64,000 nucleotides of DNA, from the NCBI RefSeq assembly GCF_030410045.1, contig NZ_JAUFRA010000005.1:310001-374000 (forward strand). Reading direction: 5' to 3'. The position numbers and the translations under genes are program-made. Origin of the DNA: Marivivens donghaensis (lineage in GTDB: Bacteria; Pseudomonadota; Alphaproteobacteria; Rhodobacterales; Rhodobacteraceae). The notes under the pieces were generated by a model, which made no database searches, was not told the DNA's origin, and saw only the letters and a program-made list of their open reading frames with translations. Positions 8,590-17,238 of the stretch are shown here, piece by piece (the first letter of the stretch is position 1; the number at the start of each line of letters is the position of its first letter).

Positions 8590-8648
8590 GGCGTGCTCCT
8601 GTTTATTGCTGACCCTACATAGGCACGGCACGACCGCGCCACAACACC

Positions 8649-8975
8649 CTAGCCCAGAACGCTGGCTTTAACGGCGGCAGACCAGCCTTGATACCAGACG
8701 CCGTCAGAGACGATCACGGGACGCTTAAGGAGCGTCGGATGTTCGGCGAGCAAATCGGCAGGATCACGTGCCTTATCCTCGTCCGACAGTCCGCGCCATG
8801 TGGTCGAGGCACGGTTCACCGACTTTTCCCCAAAGGCCGACAAAATCGCCGCGATATCATCGCCAGACAACCCATCCGCGCTCACGTCTTGAACCTGAGG
8901 ATCGAGCCCCGCTGCCGTCATTTCTTTGATCGCCTTGCGACAGGTGTCGCAGGACTTCAGGGAATAGACCTTCAT
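8649..8975 (-). CDS. ArsC/Spx-family thioredoxin-fold protein
   Basis: 108 residues with a perfect GGAGG ribosome site before ATG 8975. The start MKVYSLKSCDTCRKA carries a CxxC at the thioredoxin-fold position. LLKRPVIV near residue 85 is the hallmark LxRP segment of the ArsC/Spx/YffB group. True arsenate reductases have Cys-x5-Arg rather than CxxC, so a general thiol-redox or glutathione-linked role is more likely than arsenate reduction. No arsenic genes are nearby. Confidence 0.85.
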   Translation of the reverse strand: MKVYSLKSCDTCRKAIKEMTAAGLDPQVQDVSADGLSGDDIAAILSAFGEKSVNRASTTWRGLSDEDKARDPADLLAEHPTLLKRPVIVSDGVWYQGWSAAVKASVLG

Positions 8976-9151
8976 TTCGCCTCCTTTTTCGGCATTTCGC
9001 GCAAGATGTCGCCTCAATGCAAGGTTGTCATTTGTCTTTTGAAAAATCGTGTTACGCTTTGAGTCGCAGATCGGTGGGTGCCACAACCTAATGCGCACTC
9101 ATCGTGACGGCCACGCCCAAACGGGCAACCGACGACGAAGGAGTTACGACA

Positions 9152-9361
9152 ATGGCTAGCGGTACTGTAAAATGGTTCAACACAACCAAGGGCTATGGCT
9201 TTATCGCCCCCGATGGTGGCGGCAAGGATGTGTTTGTCCATGTATCAGCTGTTGAACAAGCCGGCATGACCGGATTGGCAGACAATCAGAAGGTCGAATT
9301 CGACCTGATTGAAGGCCGTGATGGACGCCAAATGGCAGGCAACCTCAAGGCGGCAGGCTAA
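9152..9361 (+). CDS. Cold-shock domain protein (CspA family)
   Basis: 69 residues, a single cold-shock domain that binds single-stranded RNA and DNA and can melt RNA structure. RNP1 reads KGYGFI and RNP2 VFVHVS. It begins MASGTVKWFNTTKG, as the family does, with an AAGGAG site about ten bases upstream. A ~176-base upstream gap could hold a regulatory 5' leader, common for csp genes, but no structure can be proved by eye. Its stop codon sits in a hairpin shared with the convergent BLUF gene. Confidence 0.95.
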   Translation: MASGTVKWFNTTKGYGFIAPDGGGKDVFVHVSAVEQAGMTGLADNQKVEFDLIEGRDGRQMAGNLKAAG

Positions 9362-9373
9362 CCGGCGTTAGCC
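9356..9373. terminator. Hairpin shared by convergent csp and BLUF genes
   Basis: GGCTAAC (9356-9362), loop CGGC, GTTAGCC (9367-9373). The stem contains the stop codons of both convergent genes. There is no T tract, so termination is only a possibility. Confidence 0.4.
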
Positions 9374-9865
9374 CTCGGACCGCTCAGCAATCAGCGGATA
9401 CCACTGCCCATCCTGACTGAACCCTCGCACCAACCGTTGCGAGGCCTCTTTGGCGGTGCTCACTTTTTCACGCGTCAGCGCCGCATCAACGCTTGAATGA
9501 AGCTCTGGATCGTTGATTTCCCGCACGTTTCCAGGTGTTCCCATGCGGAACGTCTTGAACTCGCGATTGGCGATATCCTCGGTCACGAGAGTGGTGACAT
9601 CAGAGTGACGTTTATCGGAACGGATATCATCAAAGGTCGACATAACGGAGTCGAGCGGCCCCTCGAGAACCTGCCAGAACTGCCCCTCGTCATAGATCAA
9701 CATGCCAGTGAGACCTTTGATCTCATTACGCTTGGAAGCCTTGACCAAAATGTGTTCGATCTGCTCGCTTCCCATATTGGGTGCAGCAACGCTCACGTAG
9801 ATCAAACGTATCAATTGTTGGCTGTCTTCCGGCACACCTATCTCCAGCATATTGGTCTTTGACAT
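9368..9865 (-). CDS. BLUF-domain blue-light sensor
   Basis: 165 residues. BLUF domains bind FAD and signal blue light through a Tyr-Gln hydrogen-bond switch. The residues expected are visible: Tyr23 (LIRLIYVS), Asn47 (KRNEIKGLTGMLIY), Gln65 (GQFWQVLEGP) and Met108 (FRMGTPG). The semi-conserved Trp two positions before this Met is Phe106. Residues ~115-165 form a short helical tail with no effector domain, so this is a stand-alone BLUF protein that must signal to a partner. The start has no strong ribosome site; an internal Met at residue 6 is an alternative. It is convergent with the csp gene. Confidence 0.88.
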   Translation of the reverse strand: MSKTNMLEIGVPEDSQQLIRLIYVSVAAPNMGSEQIEHILVKASKRNEIKGLTGMLIYDEGQFWQVLEGPLDSVMSTFDDIRSDKRHSDVTTLVTEDIANREFKTFRMGTPGNVREINDPELHSSVDAALTREKVSTAKEASQRLVRGFSQDGQWYPLIAERSEG

Positions 9866-10025
9866 GGATAACGACCGATGACTGTTTCGCTTTACGCCAA
9901 AACAAAGACTTACCCAACGTCAACTTCTACCAAATATTCTTTTGTGACAGGAATGCAAGTCACCGCCAAAGATCACATGACACTTTAGCGTGTAGTATAT
10001 CAGAAAATCTTAAAAGAGTAACATA

Positions 10026-10060
10026 TGTAAAAGCCTACCCCGTGAAACAGGGTAGGCTTT
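10026..10060 (-). terminator. Terminator of thyX
   Basis: Perfect 11-bp stem (10030-10040 with 10050-10060) downstream of thyX. Reading leftward it continues into TTTTACAT. A weaker T tract on the plus side lies beyond. Confidence 0.75.
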
Positions 10061-10084
10061 GACTTTAAAAAGCTAAAAGTAGCG

Positions 10085-10993
10085 TTAGTTTTCTAGAACG
10101 GTTTGGAACTCGCGCCACTCACCTGCGCTCATGCCACTGTTTTCCTGAGTCACAGACTCGCCTTTAAGCATACGACGCACACAGTCGAGAGCTTTACCCG
10201 AGAGCGTTGCGCCACCCATGCGGTAATCCTCGAACGCTTGATACGCGGCAGGCACCCAATCCGCGACGACCTTGCAAATTTCGTCCGCATAGACGCGGAT
10301 TTCGTATTGCGCGTGGCTATCCGCCCGCAGACGCAAGAAGTGGAATAGGTTGTGAAGGTCCACCTTCCAGTACCACTGGGTATAGATGTTCGCAGGCAGG
10401 TTCATCCGCGCCAATTCACGTGCAAGCCCCTGCTGCCCCTCTTGAGAGATCATTTCCTGATAGTGGTCGTAGCAACGTGCCGCATCACCCTTGAGATATT
10501 CTAGAACGCGCGCCGCTTCTTCACCCGTCAGAACCTCACCGCGGCCTTGGTTGTTGATCACCGACTGGGCGGCCAGAACGTCGGGCTCTGGGATGTAGAA
10601 TTCACGATCCATAATCGAATAGCGGGCGGAGTATTCGTTCACGTTCGCCGTCCGGTGACGGATCCACTGGCGCGCGACAAACACAGGAAGTTTGACGTGG
10701 AGTTTGATCTCGCACATCTCGAACGGGGTCGAGTGCCAGTGGCGCATCAAATAGCGGATCAGACCTGCGTCGTTCTGAACGGATTTGGTGCCCTTACCGT
10801 AAGACACACGCGCCGCCTGACAGATCGCAGCGTCATCGCCCATGTAGTCCACAACCCGAACAAAGCCGTGATCCAGCACGGGTTTGATGGTGTAGAGGTG
10901 GCTTTCCATCCCCTCGGAAACAGCCCGCAATGTTTGACGCGGTGTCGCGCGAAGTTCGGCAACCTCGGCCTCTTGTTCGGGGGTAATGGACAT
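10085..10993 (-). CDS. thyX: Flavin-dependent thymidylate synthase
   Basis: 302 residues. ThyX makes dTMP from dUMP using FAD, NADPH and methylene-tetrahydrofolate, replacing ThyA. The signature RHR-x7-S is intact at residues 112-122 (RHRTANVNEYS). The ATG at 10993 has GAGGAGAG upstream; the longer in-frame start at 11029 is rejected on that basis. Whether the genome also has thyA cannot be seen here. The divergent neighbour is the surface lipoprotein gene. Confidence 0.97.
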   Translation of the reverse strand: MSITPEQEAEVAELRATPRQTLRAVSEGMESHLYTIKPVLDHGFVRVVDYMGDDAAICQAARVSYGKGTKSVQNDAGLIRYLMRHWHSTPFEMCEIKLHVKLPVFVARQWIRHRTANVNEYSARYSIMDREFYIPEPDVLAAQSVINNQGRGEVLTGEEAARVLEYLKGDAARCYDHYQEMISQEGQQGLARELARMNLPANIYTQWYWKVDLHNLFHFLRLRADSHAQYEIRVYADEICKVVADWVPAAYQAFEDYRMGGATLSGKALDCVRRMLKGESVTQENSGMSAGEWREFQTVLEN

Positions 10994-11178
10994 TTTGCTC
11001 TCCTCGGGGACTGGTGACTCGCGCGTCACTATATATGGCAGACGTCAGAGGCAAAACCTCCATATTCCGTGTCAGCAGCGCGACAGGCACAGATTTAACC
11101 TAGCCGAATGGTTGACAGAGACTAACCTAAAGTCGATTGTCGCCCTCAATATCCAAGAACGATTTTCAGAGTCCGATA

Positions 11179-12153
11179 ATGCAGAAATCCATTTTGACTT
11201 TCGCCCTCCTGACCGCCCTCGCGGCCTGCGGTGGAAGTGGGACCAATCCGTTTCAGCGAGCGGAGGTGGATACTGGCACAGGCACAGGTGCGGACGAAGA
11301 GAGCACCACCGATTTTTCGAAGCTGACCGATGACATGCGCGGGGTGGTTTTTGATCCTGATGCGGGCACCCTATCCGTCGACATCTACGGCCTCGATCAA
11401 ACGAACCAAGACTACGCGCTGGCCGCCTATAACCGGACGCCTGTCCTTGATATTCCTGGGTACCTCGCCTTTACCTATCAGGACGACCCTCTTGATAGGC
11501 ATTTCACGGCCTTTGTTGCGCAAGATTTTGCACAAACGGTTCAAGGGGCCGTGGCCGCGGATGGTGGGCAGTTCAATATCTACCTTTCTGGTGCGACCTT
11601 TATCGCGCTTGAGGCATTTTCGAACCCAACCTCGTCATTGACGGGCACCCAGACGGGCCTTGTGTCCTATGCAGGCAACTATGCGGGCGTCACGAATATG
11701 GGGGCTGTTGGTGATCTCTTGCTCACCCCTACGACGCCAGTGGACTCGGGTTTGTTGCCGCGTCAGACACTGACCGTTCAGGGCCAGATTTTCCTCAACG
11801 TCGACTTTGGCGATAACTCGATCAACGGTCGCATTTACAATCGCGAATGGGGCAACACGCCACTGCCGCACTATACTCCGACCTACGACGACGAAGGCTA
11901 TCTGCCCGATATCGTCCTCACCGTGACCTCTATTAACGATGTGGGCGAATTCTATGGCGATGCACAAAATCCGGCCCAAGCGGGCATCGGCAATTACGGT
12001 GGTGTCTTTGGTGGAGCAAACGCCGAAGGTGTCGCGGGTGGCATTTTCGTTGAAAACCACGTGGGGGTCGACAACGCCGATGAATATGGCGTTTTCGTTC
12101 TTACGCAGTGCGGATTGACTGGGGCGGACCCCATCTGTGCGACGGTTAATTAA
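11179..12153 (+). CDS. Predicted surface lipoprotein with TbpB-like C-terminal barrel
   Basis: 324 residues. Signal peptide with a lipobox LAAC (Cys17) followed by GGS, so the +2 residue is not Asp and outer-membrane sorting is expected. A Thr/Gly tether (DTGTGTGADEES) precedes the folded part. The C-terminal third has the GxFYG...GVFGGANAEGVAGGIF pattern typical of the small beta-barrel domains of transferrin-binding-protein-B-like lipoproteins. In Neisseria, lipoproteins of this type are flipped to the cell surface by Slam. The next gene, overlapping by 17 bases, looks like a Slam, which supports the reading. Ligand unknown; no TonB-dependent receptor is adjacent. Confidence 0.7.
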   Translation: MQKSILTFALLTALAACGGSGTNPFQRAEVDTGTGTGADEESTTDFSKLTDDMRGVVFDPDAGTLSVDIYGLDQTNQDYALAAYNRTPVLDIPGYLAFTYQDDPLDRHFTAFVAQDFAQTVQGAVAADGGQFNIYLSGATFIALEAFSNPTSSLTGTQTGLVSYAGNYAGVTNMGAVGDLLLTPTTPVDSGLLPRQTLTVQGQIFLNVDFGDNSINGRIYNREWGNTPLPHYTPTYDDEGYLPDIVLTVTSINDVGEFYGDAQNPAQAGIGNYGGVFGGANAEGVAGGIFVENHVGVDNADEYGVFVLTQCGLTGADPICATVN

Positions 12154-13525
12154 CGTCTTTACCACATCAGTTTTCGCTCTCGGGGTTAGCCTAGCGCCGT
12201 CCGTGGGGCGGGCCGAAACCGCCGAAATCTCCCTCGCTCAGGGGCACGTCATGGCACGACAAGCGCTATTGTCGGGCGATTTTGGGTTCGCGATGGACTT
12301 GGCGCTCGCGCTTTTGGATGCGGACCCAGACGACGCAGATGCCTTGGCAATCTTGGCGACGGGATTGATACGGGTGGGCGATTACCCATTGGCCCGCAGC
12401 ACCGCTCGCCGCGCCTACCTGCAGGCCGAGGCAGGGTTGCAATCCTACGAGGCCGCCCGCATTGCGGCCCTCGCGGCCAAGCTCGACAATCGGTTCACCC
12501 TCTCACAACTCTGGCTGAGGCGCGCCGCGAACCATGCGGAACTGCCGAACCTCGCCGCGCAAACGGCTCAAGATTACAAACAGGTCGCCGCGCAAAATCC
12601 GCTTTGGTTTCGCGTGAATGCATCAGTCAGACGATCCGACAACGTGAACGGCGGCAGCGATACGGCGCTGAACGTGATTGACGGTGTGCCTTGGGTTGGG
12701 ACCCTCAGTGCAGAGGCGCAGGCGCTCTCTGGCACGGTGGCCTCGGGGCAGATATCTGCGCGCTATCGGATTGACCAATCGTCAGAGCACCTGACCGCTT
12801 TGACAGCGCAGTTGCTGACGCAAAATGTGTTCTTGTCTGATGCGGCCCAAGCCAGCGCACCCGATTTAACCAACGCGGACCTCAGTTCCTATTCCCTGAC
12901 CGCTGGCATTGAACATCGGCAAAAATGGGACAACCTCACGACGACCATCAGTGCAGAAGTTGGGCAAGTTTGGTCGGGGGATGCAAAGTCCTATGATTTG
13001 GCACGCTTGGGCGCAGGGCTGAGCTACGGGCTAAATGACAACGCAGCAGTTTCCGCGACGCTCCGCCATGAGATGCGGTTCGATCGGACGGGCGGGCGAA
13101 ACGACGACACAGTCACAACGTTCGGCGCAGGCATCACTGCAATTGCGCAGACGGGCATCGCCCAAGGGCGTTGGAGCGCGGGCGTCAATCATACGATGAC
13201 CGAAAGCCCAACCACCAACCGCGCCAATACCGCCTCAAGCCTCTACGCGAGTTTTGCCCCGAACATGCAGGGCAAGCCAGTGCAACTACAGGCATCGGTT
13301 GGCCGCGCGGTCACGCTTTATGACGATTACGCCCTGCCACCAGTGTTTTCGGGCGAACGGCGGGACGAGACGTCCTTTGCCGTGATAGAGGCTGCGTTTC
13401 CGAACATGACCTATGCGGGTTTCATGCCCGTGATCAGCCTTCGGTCCGTTCAAACCGATAGCAACATCAGCCGCTTTACCCGATCTGAGACGGGGATCGA
13501 GATCGGCTATCGTTCTTCTTTCTAA
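12137..13525 (+). CDS. Slam-like outer-membrane translocator (TPR plus beta-barrel)
   Basis: 462 residues from a GTG at 12137 that overlaps the lipoprotein gene by 17 bases, so translation is probably coupled. Signal peptide to about residue 26. Residues ~30-150 are helical TPR-like repeats (ADALAILATGLIRVGDYPLA). From ~160 on there are alternating amphipathic strands ending in GIEIGYRSSF, with a C-terminal Phe as in outer-membrane barrels. Near the start of the barrel is RRSDNVNGGSD, similar to the NxN segment I recall in Slam/DUF560 proteins. This TPR-plus-barrel design and the lipoprotein partner fit surface lipoprotein assembly modulators (type 11 secretion). A generic TPR outer-membrane protein is the alternative. 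Confidence 0.65.
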   Translation: MRRLINVFTTSVFALGVSLAPSVGRAETAEISLAQGHVMARQALLSGDFGFAMDLALALLDADPDDADALAILATGLIRVGDYPLARSTARRAYLQAEAGLQSYEAARIAALAAKLDNRFTLSQLWLRRAANHAELPNLAAQTAQDYKQVAAQNPLWFRVNASVRRSDNVNGGSDTALNVIDGVPWVGTLSAEAQALSGTVASGQISARYRIDQSSEHLTALTAQLLTQNVFLSDAAQASAPDLTNADLSSYSLTAGIEHRQKWDNLTTTISAEVGQVWSGDAKSYDLARLGAGLSYGLNDNAAVSATLRHEMRFDRTGGRNDDTVTTFGAGITAIAQTGIAQGRWSAGVNHTMTESPTTNRANTASSLYASFAPNMQGKPVQLQASVGRAVTLYDDYALPPVFSGERRDETSFAVIEAAFPNMTYAGFMPVISLRSVQTDSNISRFTRSETGIEIGYRSSF

Positions 13526-13583
13526 CTGGTCTTCGTCGGCTGGAGTGCTAGGGTTTGACCAAAGCAGTTTCGGGAGAAAACCT

Positions 13584-14012
13584 ATGACCCTACGGTATTT
13601 GCACACAATGGTCCGCGTGAAGGATCTGGAAGAGAGTATGGCGTTTTATGCGCTTTTGGGTCTGCGTGAAACGCGTCGGATCGACAATGAGGCGGGGCGG
13701 TTTAGCCTTGTGTTCATGGCGCCAGAGGGCCAAGAGGAGTGCCCGATTGAGCTGACCTATAACTGGGATGGCGACGAGGGGCTGCCATCGGACGGACGGC
13801 ATTTCGGGCACCTCGCCTATCAGGTGCCGAATATTTACGAGACCTGCCAGCACCTTATGGACAATGGCGTGACGATCAACCGCCCACCGCGCGATGGGCA
13901 TATGGCCTTTGTGCGTTCGCCCGACAACGTGTCGATTGAACTGCTGCAAGCGGGTGAACAGCTCGCACCTGCGGAACCTTGGGTCAGCATGGACAATGTC
14001 GGTCACTGGTAA
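13584..14012 (+). CDS. gloA: Lactoylglutathione lyase (glyoxalase I)
   Basis: 142 residues. Converts the methylglyoxal-glutathione hemithioacetal to S-lactoylglutathione. Both half-domains of the vicinal oxygen chelate fold are present: YLHTMVRVKDLEESMAFY with metal-ligand His7, ...IELTYNWD with a ligand Glu, HFGHLAYQV with the second His, and the final SIELLQ Glu. Start ATG 13584 has a GGGAGA site. The next gene begins inside its last codons (13996), so the two are probably cotranscribed, although the products are unrelated. Confidence 0.95.
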   Translation: MTLRYLHTMVRVKDLEESMAFYALLGLRETRRIDNEAGRFSLVFMAPEGQEECPIELTYNWDGDEGLPSDGRHFGHLAYQVPNIYETCQHLMDNGVTINRPPRDGHMAFVRSPDNVSIELLQAGEQLAPAEPWVSMDNVGHW

Positions 14013-14682
14013 GTCGCTCGTCGCCGCGGCATTGATTGGGGCGGGCCTCCCTGCCGATGCGGAGTGTCGTCAGGCCTTGGCCTTGGGACTCGATGTGTCG
14101 GGGTCTGTGGACGCGGTGGAATATCGTCTCCAGCTCGATGGATTGGCGGCGGCACTTTTGGCGCCAGAGGTCAGCGCAGCCATATTGTCAGACCCGATGG
14201 CCCCAATCAGGCTGTCAGTTTATCAATGGAGCGGGCCAGACACGGCGACCATCCTGTTGCCGTGGACCGAGGTCGCCTCGGCCTCTGACCTCTCTGCCAT
14301 TGCCGCACGATTAACCACGGTTTCGACGGCGCCCGGTGATCTAACCACGTCGATTGGATCGGCACTGATGGCGGGCAAAGCGTTGCTCGACCAGCAGCCT
14401 GACTGCTGGCGGCACACGCTCGACCTATCGGGGGACGGCGAGAACAACACAGGCCCCCGCCCCCAAGACATCCCAGAGGACGACCGCATGACCGTCAACG
14501 GGCTGGTGATCCTCGGTGGTGAGGATGACGAAGGGCTGCTATCCTACTGGAAAACATACGTCATTCGTGGACCAGAAGCCTTTGTCGAACCTGCCGCGGG
14601 CTTTGACGATTACGAGGCCGCGATGCGCCGCAAGTTATTGCGGGAATTGCGCAGCCTCGCTCTCGGCTCACTGGATCAGTAG
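13996..14682 (+). CDS. Secreted VWA-like protein (DUF1194)
   Basis: 228 residues starting MSVTGKSLVAAALIGAG at 13996, inside the end of gloA. A short signal peptide (cleavage near residue 20, ADAEC) is followed by a von Willebrand A-type domain. The MIDAS start LDVSGSVD (DxSxS) is intact, and a later LDLSGDGENN gives the second metal-site region, so metal-dependent adhesion or protein binding in the periplasm is plausible. It matches the DUF1194 family as I remember it. Function unknown. Its stop overlaps the convergent LdtR-like gene by 7 bases. Confidence 0.8.
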   Translation: MSVTGKSLVAAALIGAGLPADAECRQALALGLDVSGSVDAVEYRLQLDGLAAALLAPEVSAAILSDPMAPIRLSVYQWSGPDTATILLPWTEVASASDLSAIAARLTTVSTAPGDLTTSIGSALMAGKALLDQQPDCWRHTLDLSGDGENNTGPRPQDIPEDDRMTVNGLVILGGEDDEGLLSYWKTYVIRGPEAFVEPAAGFDDYEAAMRRKLLRELRSLALGSLDQ

Positions 14683-15197
14683 ATATAGCGGATTTGATCG
14701 GTCCAATACCGTTCGATCCGTTTGAGCGAGCCAGATATCATATCCATACCGTCATGATCCACCACGCCCCGTTTTTGCAGCCCTTCGGAATGGGCCGCGA
14801 ACAGTCGGGACACGATATCGCGCACGCGGCGGCCTTTTTCGGTCAGACGGACACGGACAGACCTGCGATCCGCGTAGCAGCGCTGATGGTGCATAAAGCC
14901 GCCATCCACCAACTTCTTCAGGTTATAGCTGACATTCGACCCCTGATAATAGCCGCGCGATTTGAGTTCGCCCGCAGTCACCTCATTGTCGCCCACGTTA
15001 AACAAAAGGAGCGCCTGAACAGGGTTCAGCTCCAGAACGCCCAAGCGTTCAAATTCGTCTTTGATCACATCCAGAAGCAGCCTGTGCAGGCGTTCGACCA
15101 GCGACAGGGATTCAAGATAGTTGTTCATAAAGGCAGCATTCTGCGCCGTAATTGCGGAGGTTTCCTTCTGGACCCCGAGTTCGGAAATCAGGCTCAT
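14676..15197 (-). CDS. MarR-family regulator, LdtR-like
   Basis: 173 residues from ATG 15197 behind GAGGAG; the longer start at 15230 has no ribosome site. Winged-helix DNA-binding domain with TAGELKSRGYYQGSNVSYNL as recognition region, followed by the wing around RRSVRVRLTEKG. That recognition segment is near-diagnostic for the LdtR group of alphaproteobacterial MarR regulators, which in Liberibacter control an L,D-transpeptidase and stress genes. Targets here are unknown and no L,D-transpeptidase is in the window. Confidence 0.85.
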   Translation of the reverse strand: MSLISELGVQKETSAITAQNAAFMNNYLESLSLVERLHRLLLDVIKDEFERLGVLELNPVQALLLFNVGDNEVTAGELKSRGYYQGSNVSYNLKKLVDGGFMHHQRCYADRRSVRVRLTEKGRRVRDIVSRLFAAHSEGLQKRGVVDHDGMDMISGSLKRIERYWTDQIRYIY

Positions 15198-15291
15198 GCC
15201 TCTTACTCCTCTTTCGGTCAGTGGGACCATCTAGGGGTAAGAATCAGAAGATTTGGTTAAAGGTGGCGACGAATTTTCGTCACCACCGATA

Positions 15292-15567
15292 TTACTGGCG
15301 CGGCGCCGTCAGGCCTTTGGCCGAAACGGAAATGCGGGCCACCAGGTCTTTGAATTGATCCGGTGCCTCGGTTTGGCCGCTGATCCACTGGTAGAGGTCG
15401 AGATCGGCCTCCTCCATGAAGATCTCGTAATGATCGAGCTCCGCGTCGGACATGGTGGAAAGTTCGCGGCTCGCGAAATCCGACAGGATCAAATCCATCT
15501 CTTTGATGCCGCGACGCATAGAGCGCATCGCCAAACGTTTGATCCGAATGTCACGCGGTTCAGTCAT
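15292..15567 (-). CDS. sdhE: Succinate dehydrogenase FAD assembly factor
   Basis: 91 residues, the family's normal size. SdhE helps attach FAD covalently to SdhA. The RGxxE motif is present as RRGIKEMD (residues ~18-25), with the usual following helices and LYQWISGQ near residue 60. It lies two bases after the XRE regulator gene on the same strand, so both are probably on one mRNA. The sdh operon itself is not in the window. Confidence 0.92.
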   Translation of the reverse strand: MTEPRDIRIKRLAMRSMRRGIKEMDLILSDFASRELSTMSDAELDHYEIFMEEADLDLYQWISGQTEAPDQFKDLVARISVSAKGLTAPRQ

Positions 15568-15569
15568 TG

Positions 15570-15950
15570 TTACTCCTTCAGCGCGGCGCGCAATTGCCGT
15601 TCCAGCTGGCCCATCTTTTTGACGTTGTCCTGCATTTGCACCCGCAATTCGCGGATTTGGGACAGAATGTCAGCGACACCAGGTGAAATTTCATCCTCAG
15701 TCGGTTCTGTGGGGCCTTCGCCCTGCCCCGTCAAGAGCCAGGTTATCGAAACGCCCAGCAAACCTGCCAGCATCTGGAGTTTGTTTGCTCGGGGTTCAGT
15801 GAGGTCATCCTCCCATCCGCGCAGGGTCGTCAATTTGATCCCGATTTTTCCTGCGAGTTGTTTTTGGGTCAGGCCAGCCGCCTCTCGCGCCCCTGCCACT
15901 CGATCACCAAAAGTTGCCTGATCTTCGCTAAACCATTCTGTAGTTTCCAC
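15570..15950 (-). CDS. XRE-family helix-turn-helix regulator with coiled-coil tail
   Basis: 126 residues. An HTH_XRE domain spans residues ~14-70 (RVAGAREAAGLTQKQLAGKI as helices 1-2, then IKLTTLRGWED as recognition helix). An acidic linker and a C-terminal helix with heptad character (ILSQIRELRVQMQDNVKKMG) likely dimerise it. Immediately upstream of sdhE. Not assigned to a characterised regulator. The divergent gene is aspartate aminotransferase, whose promoter region it shares. Confidence 0.85.
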   Translation of the reverse strand: METTEWFSEDQATFGDRVAGAREAAGLTQKQLAGKIGIKLTTLRGWEDDLTEPRANKLQMLAGLLGVSITWLLTGQGEGPTEPTEDEISPGVADILSQIRELRVQMQDNVKKMGQLERQLRAALKE

Positions 15951-16029
15951 CGTCCGCGCTCCTTGCCGCTTGATTGGGTTACTGGGCCATCTTATGACAC
16001 ATCAGATCCAAATGACCACCGGAGGCGTC

Positions 16030-17232
16030 ATGTCCGTTCTGTCAACGACACTTTCCCGCGTAAAACCTTCGCCCACGATCGCGATGACGACCAAAGCGCA
16101 AGAGCTGAAGGCCGCGGGACGCGATGTGATCGGGCTGTCCGCAGGCGAGCCAGACTTTGACACGCCGCAGAACATTAAGGACGCCGCGATTGCAGCGATC
16201 AACGCGGGCAAGACGAAATACACGGCTGTCGATGGTATCCCTGAGCTAAAGCAAGCGATCTGCGATAAGTTCCGCCGCGAAAATGGACTGTCCTATGAAC
16301 CTGCTCAGGTGACTGTCGGCACAGGTGGCAAACAGGTGCTTTATAACGCGTTCATGGCGACCCTGAACGCGGGCGACGAGGTGATCATCCCCGCGCCCTA
16401 CTGGGTGTCCTATCCTGACATGGTTCTCTTGGGCGGCGGCACGCCTGTGATTGTCGAATGTAGCCTCGAAAACCAGTTCAAACTGACGGCCGAGCAGCTA
16501 GAGGCCGCGATCACGCCAAAAACCAAATGGTTCCTCTTTAACTCTCCATCAAACCCGTCGGGTGCTGGCTATTCATGGGACGAGCTCAAGGCGCTAACGG
16601 ATGTTCTGATGCGTCACCCACATGTCTGGGTGATGACTGATGACATGTATGAACACCTTGTTTTTGACGATTTTAAATTCTGCACCCCTGCGCAGGTCGA
16701 ACCAAGCCTTTATGACCGCACGCTGACCGTTAACGGCGTGTCCAAGGCCTATGCGATGACCGGCTGGCGGATTGGTTATGCCGCTGGTCCTGAAGAGCTG
16801 ATTAAGGGCATGCGCAAGGTTCAGTCGCAATCCACATCGAACCCCTGTTCGATCAGCCAATGGGCGGCGGTTGAGGCGCTCAACGGTCCGCAAGGCTATA
16901 TTGAGGACAACAAGGCCCTGTTCCAGCGTCGCCGTGATCTGGTTGTAGGCATGCTCAACGATGCGAAGGGTGTGAACTGCCCGACGCCCGAAGGTGCGTT
17001 TTATGTCTACCCCGATATCTCGGCCTGCATTGGGAAAACCAGCGCGGCGGGCACGTTGATCGACACGGACGAAGCCTTTGCGACCGCCCTTCTCGAAGAG
17101 ACTGGCGTTGCGGTTGTCTTCGGGTCGGCCTTTGGGCTTTCACCCAATTTCCGCATCAGCTACGCTACCTCGGACGAGGCCTTGGCAAAGGCCTGCACGC
17201 GCATTCAACAGTTCTGCGAAGGCCTAAGGTAA
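16030..17232 (+). CDS. aatA: Aspartate aminotransferase (PLP class I)
   Basis: 400 residues. Transfers the amino group between aspartate or glutamate and their oxo-acids. Start ATG 16030 sits behind GGAGG, giving MSVLSTTLSRVKPSPTIAMT as in Rhizobium-type AatA. Visible features: GLSAGEPDFDTP near the N-terminus, FNSPSNPSGAGYS for PLP-phosphate binding, and the Schiff-base Lys239 in GVSKAYAMTGWRIGY. C-terminal FRISYATS contains the substrate-binding Arg. An uncharacterised small gene follows 6 bases later. Confidence 0.96.
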   Translation: MSVLSTTLSRVKPSPTIAMTTKAQELKAAGRDVIGLSAGEPDFDTPQNIKDAAIAAINAGKTKYTAVDGIPELKQAICDKFRRENGLSYEPAQVTVGTGGKQVLYNAFMATLNAGDEVIIPAPYWVSYPDMVLLGGGTPVIVECSLENQFKLTAEQLEAAITPKTKWFLFNSPSNPSGAGYSWDELKALTDVLMRHPHVWVMTDDMYEHLVFDDFKFCTPAQVEPSLYDRTLTVNGVSKAYAMTGWRIGYAAGPEELIKGMRKVQSQSTSNPCSISQWAAVEALNGPQGYIEDNKALFQRRRDLVVGMLNDAKGVNCPTPEGAFYVYPDISACIGKTSAAGTLIDTDEAFATALLEETGVAVVFGSAFGLSPNFRISYATSDEALAKACTRIQQFCEGLR

Positions 17233-17238
17233 GCGACA

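Noticed and set aside
8976..9151. A cold-shock RNA thermometer or riboswitch ahead of the csp gene
   Set aside because: The leader is long enough, but I could not find a convincing alternative structure by eye.
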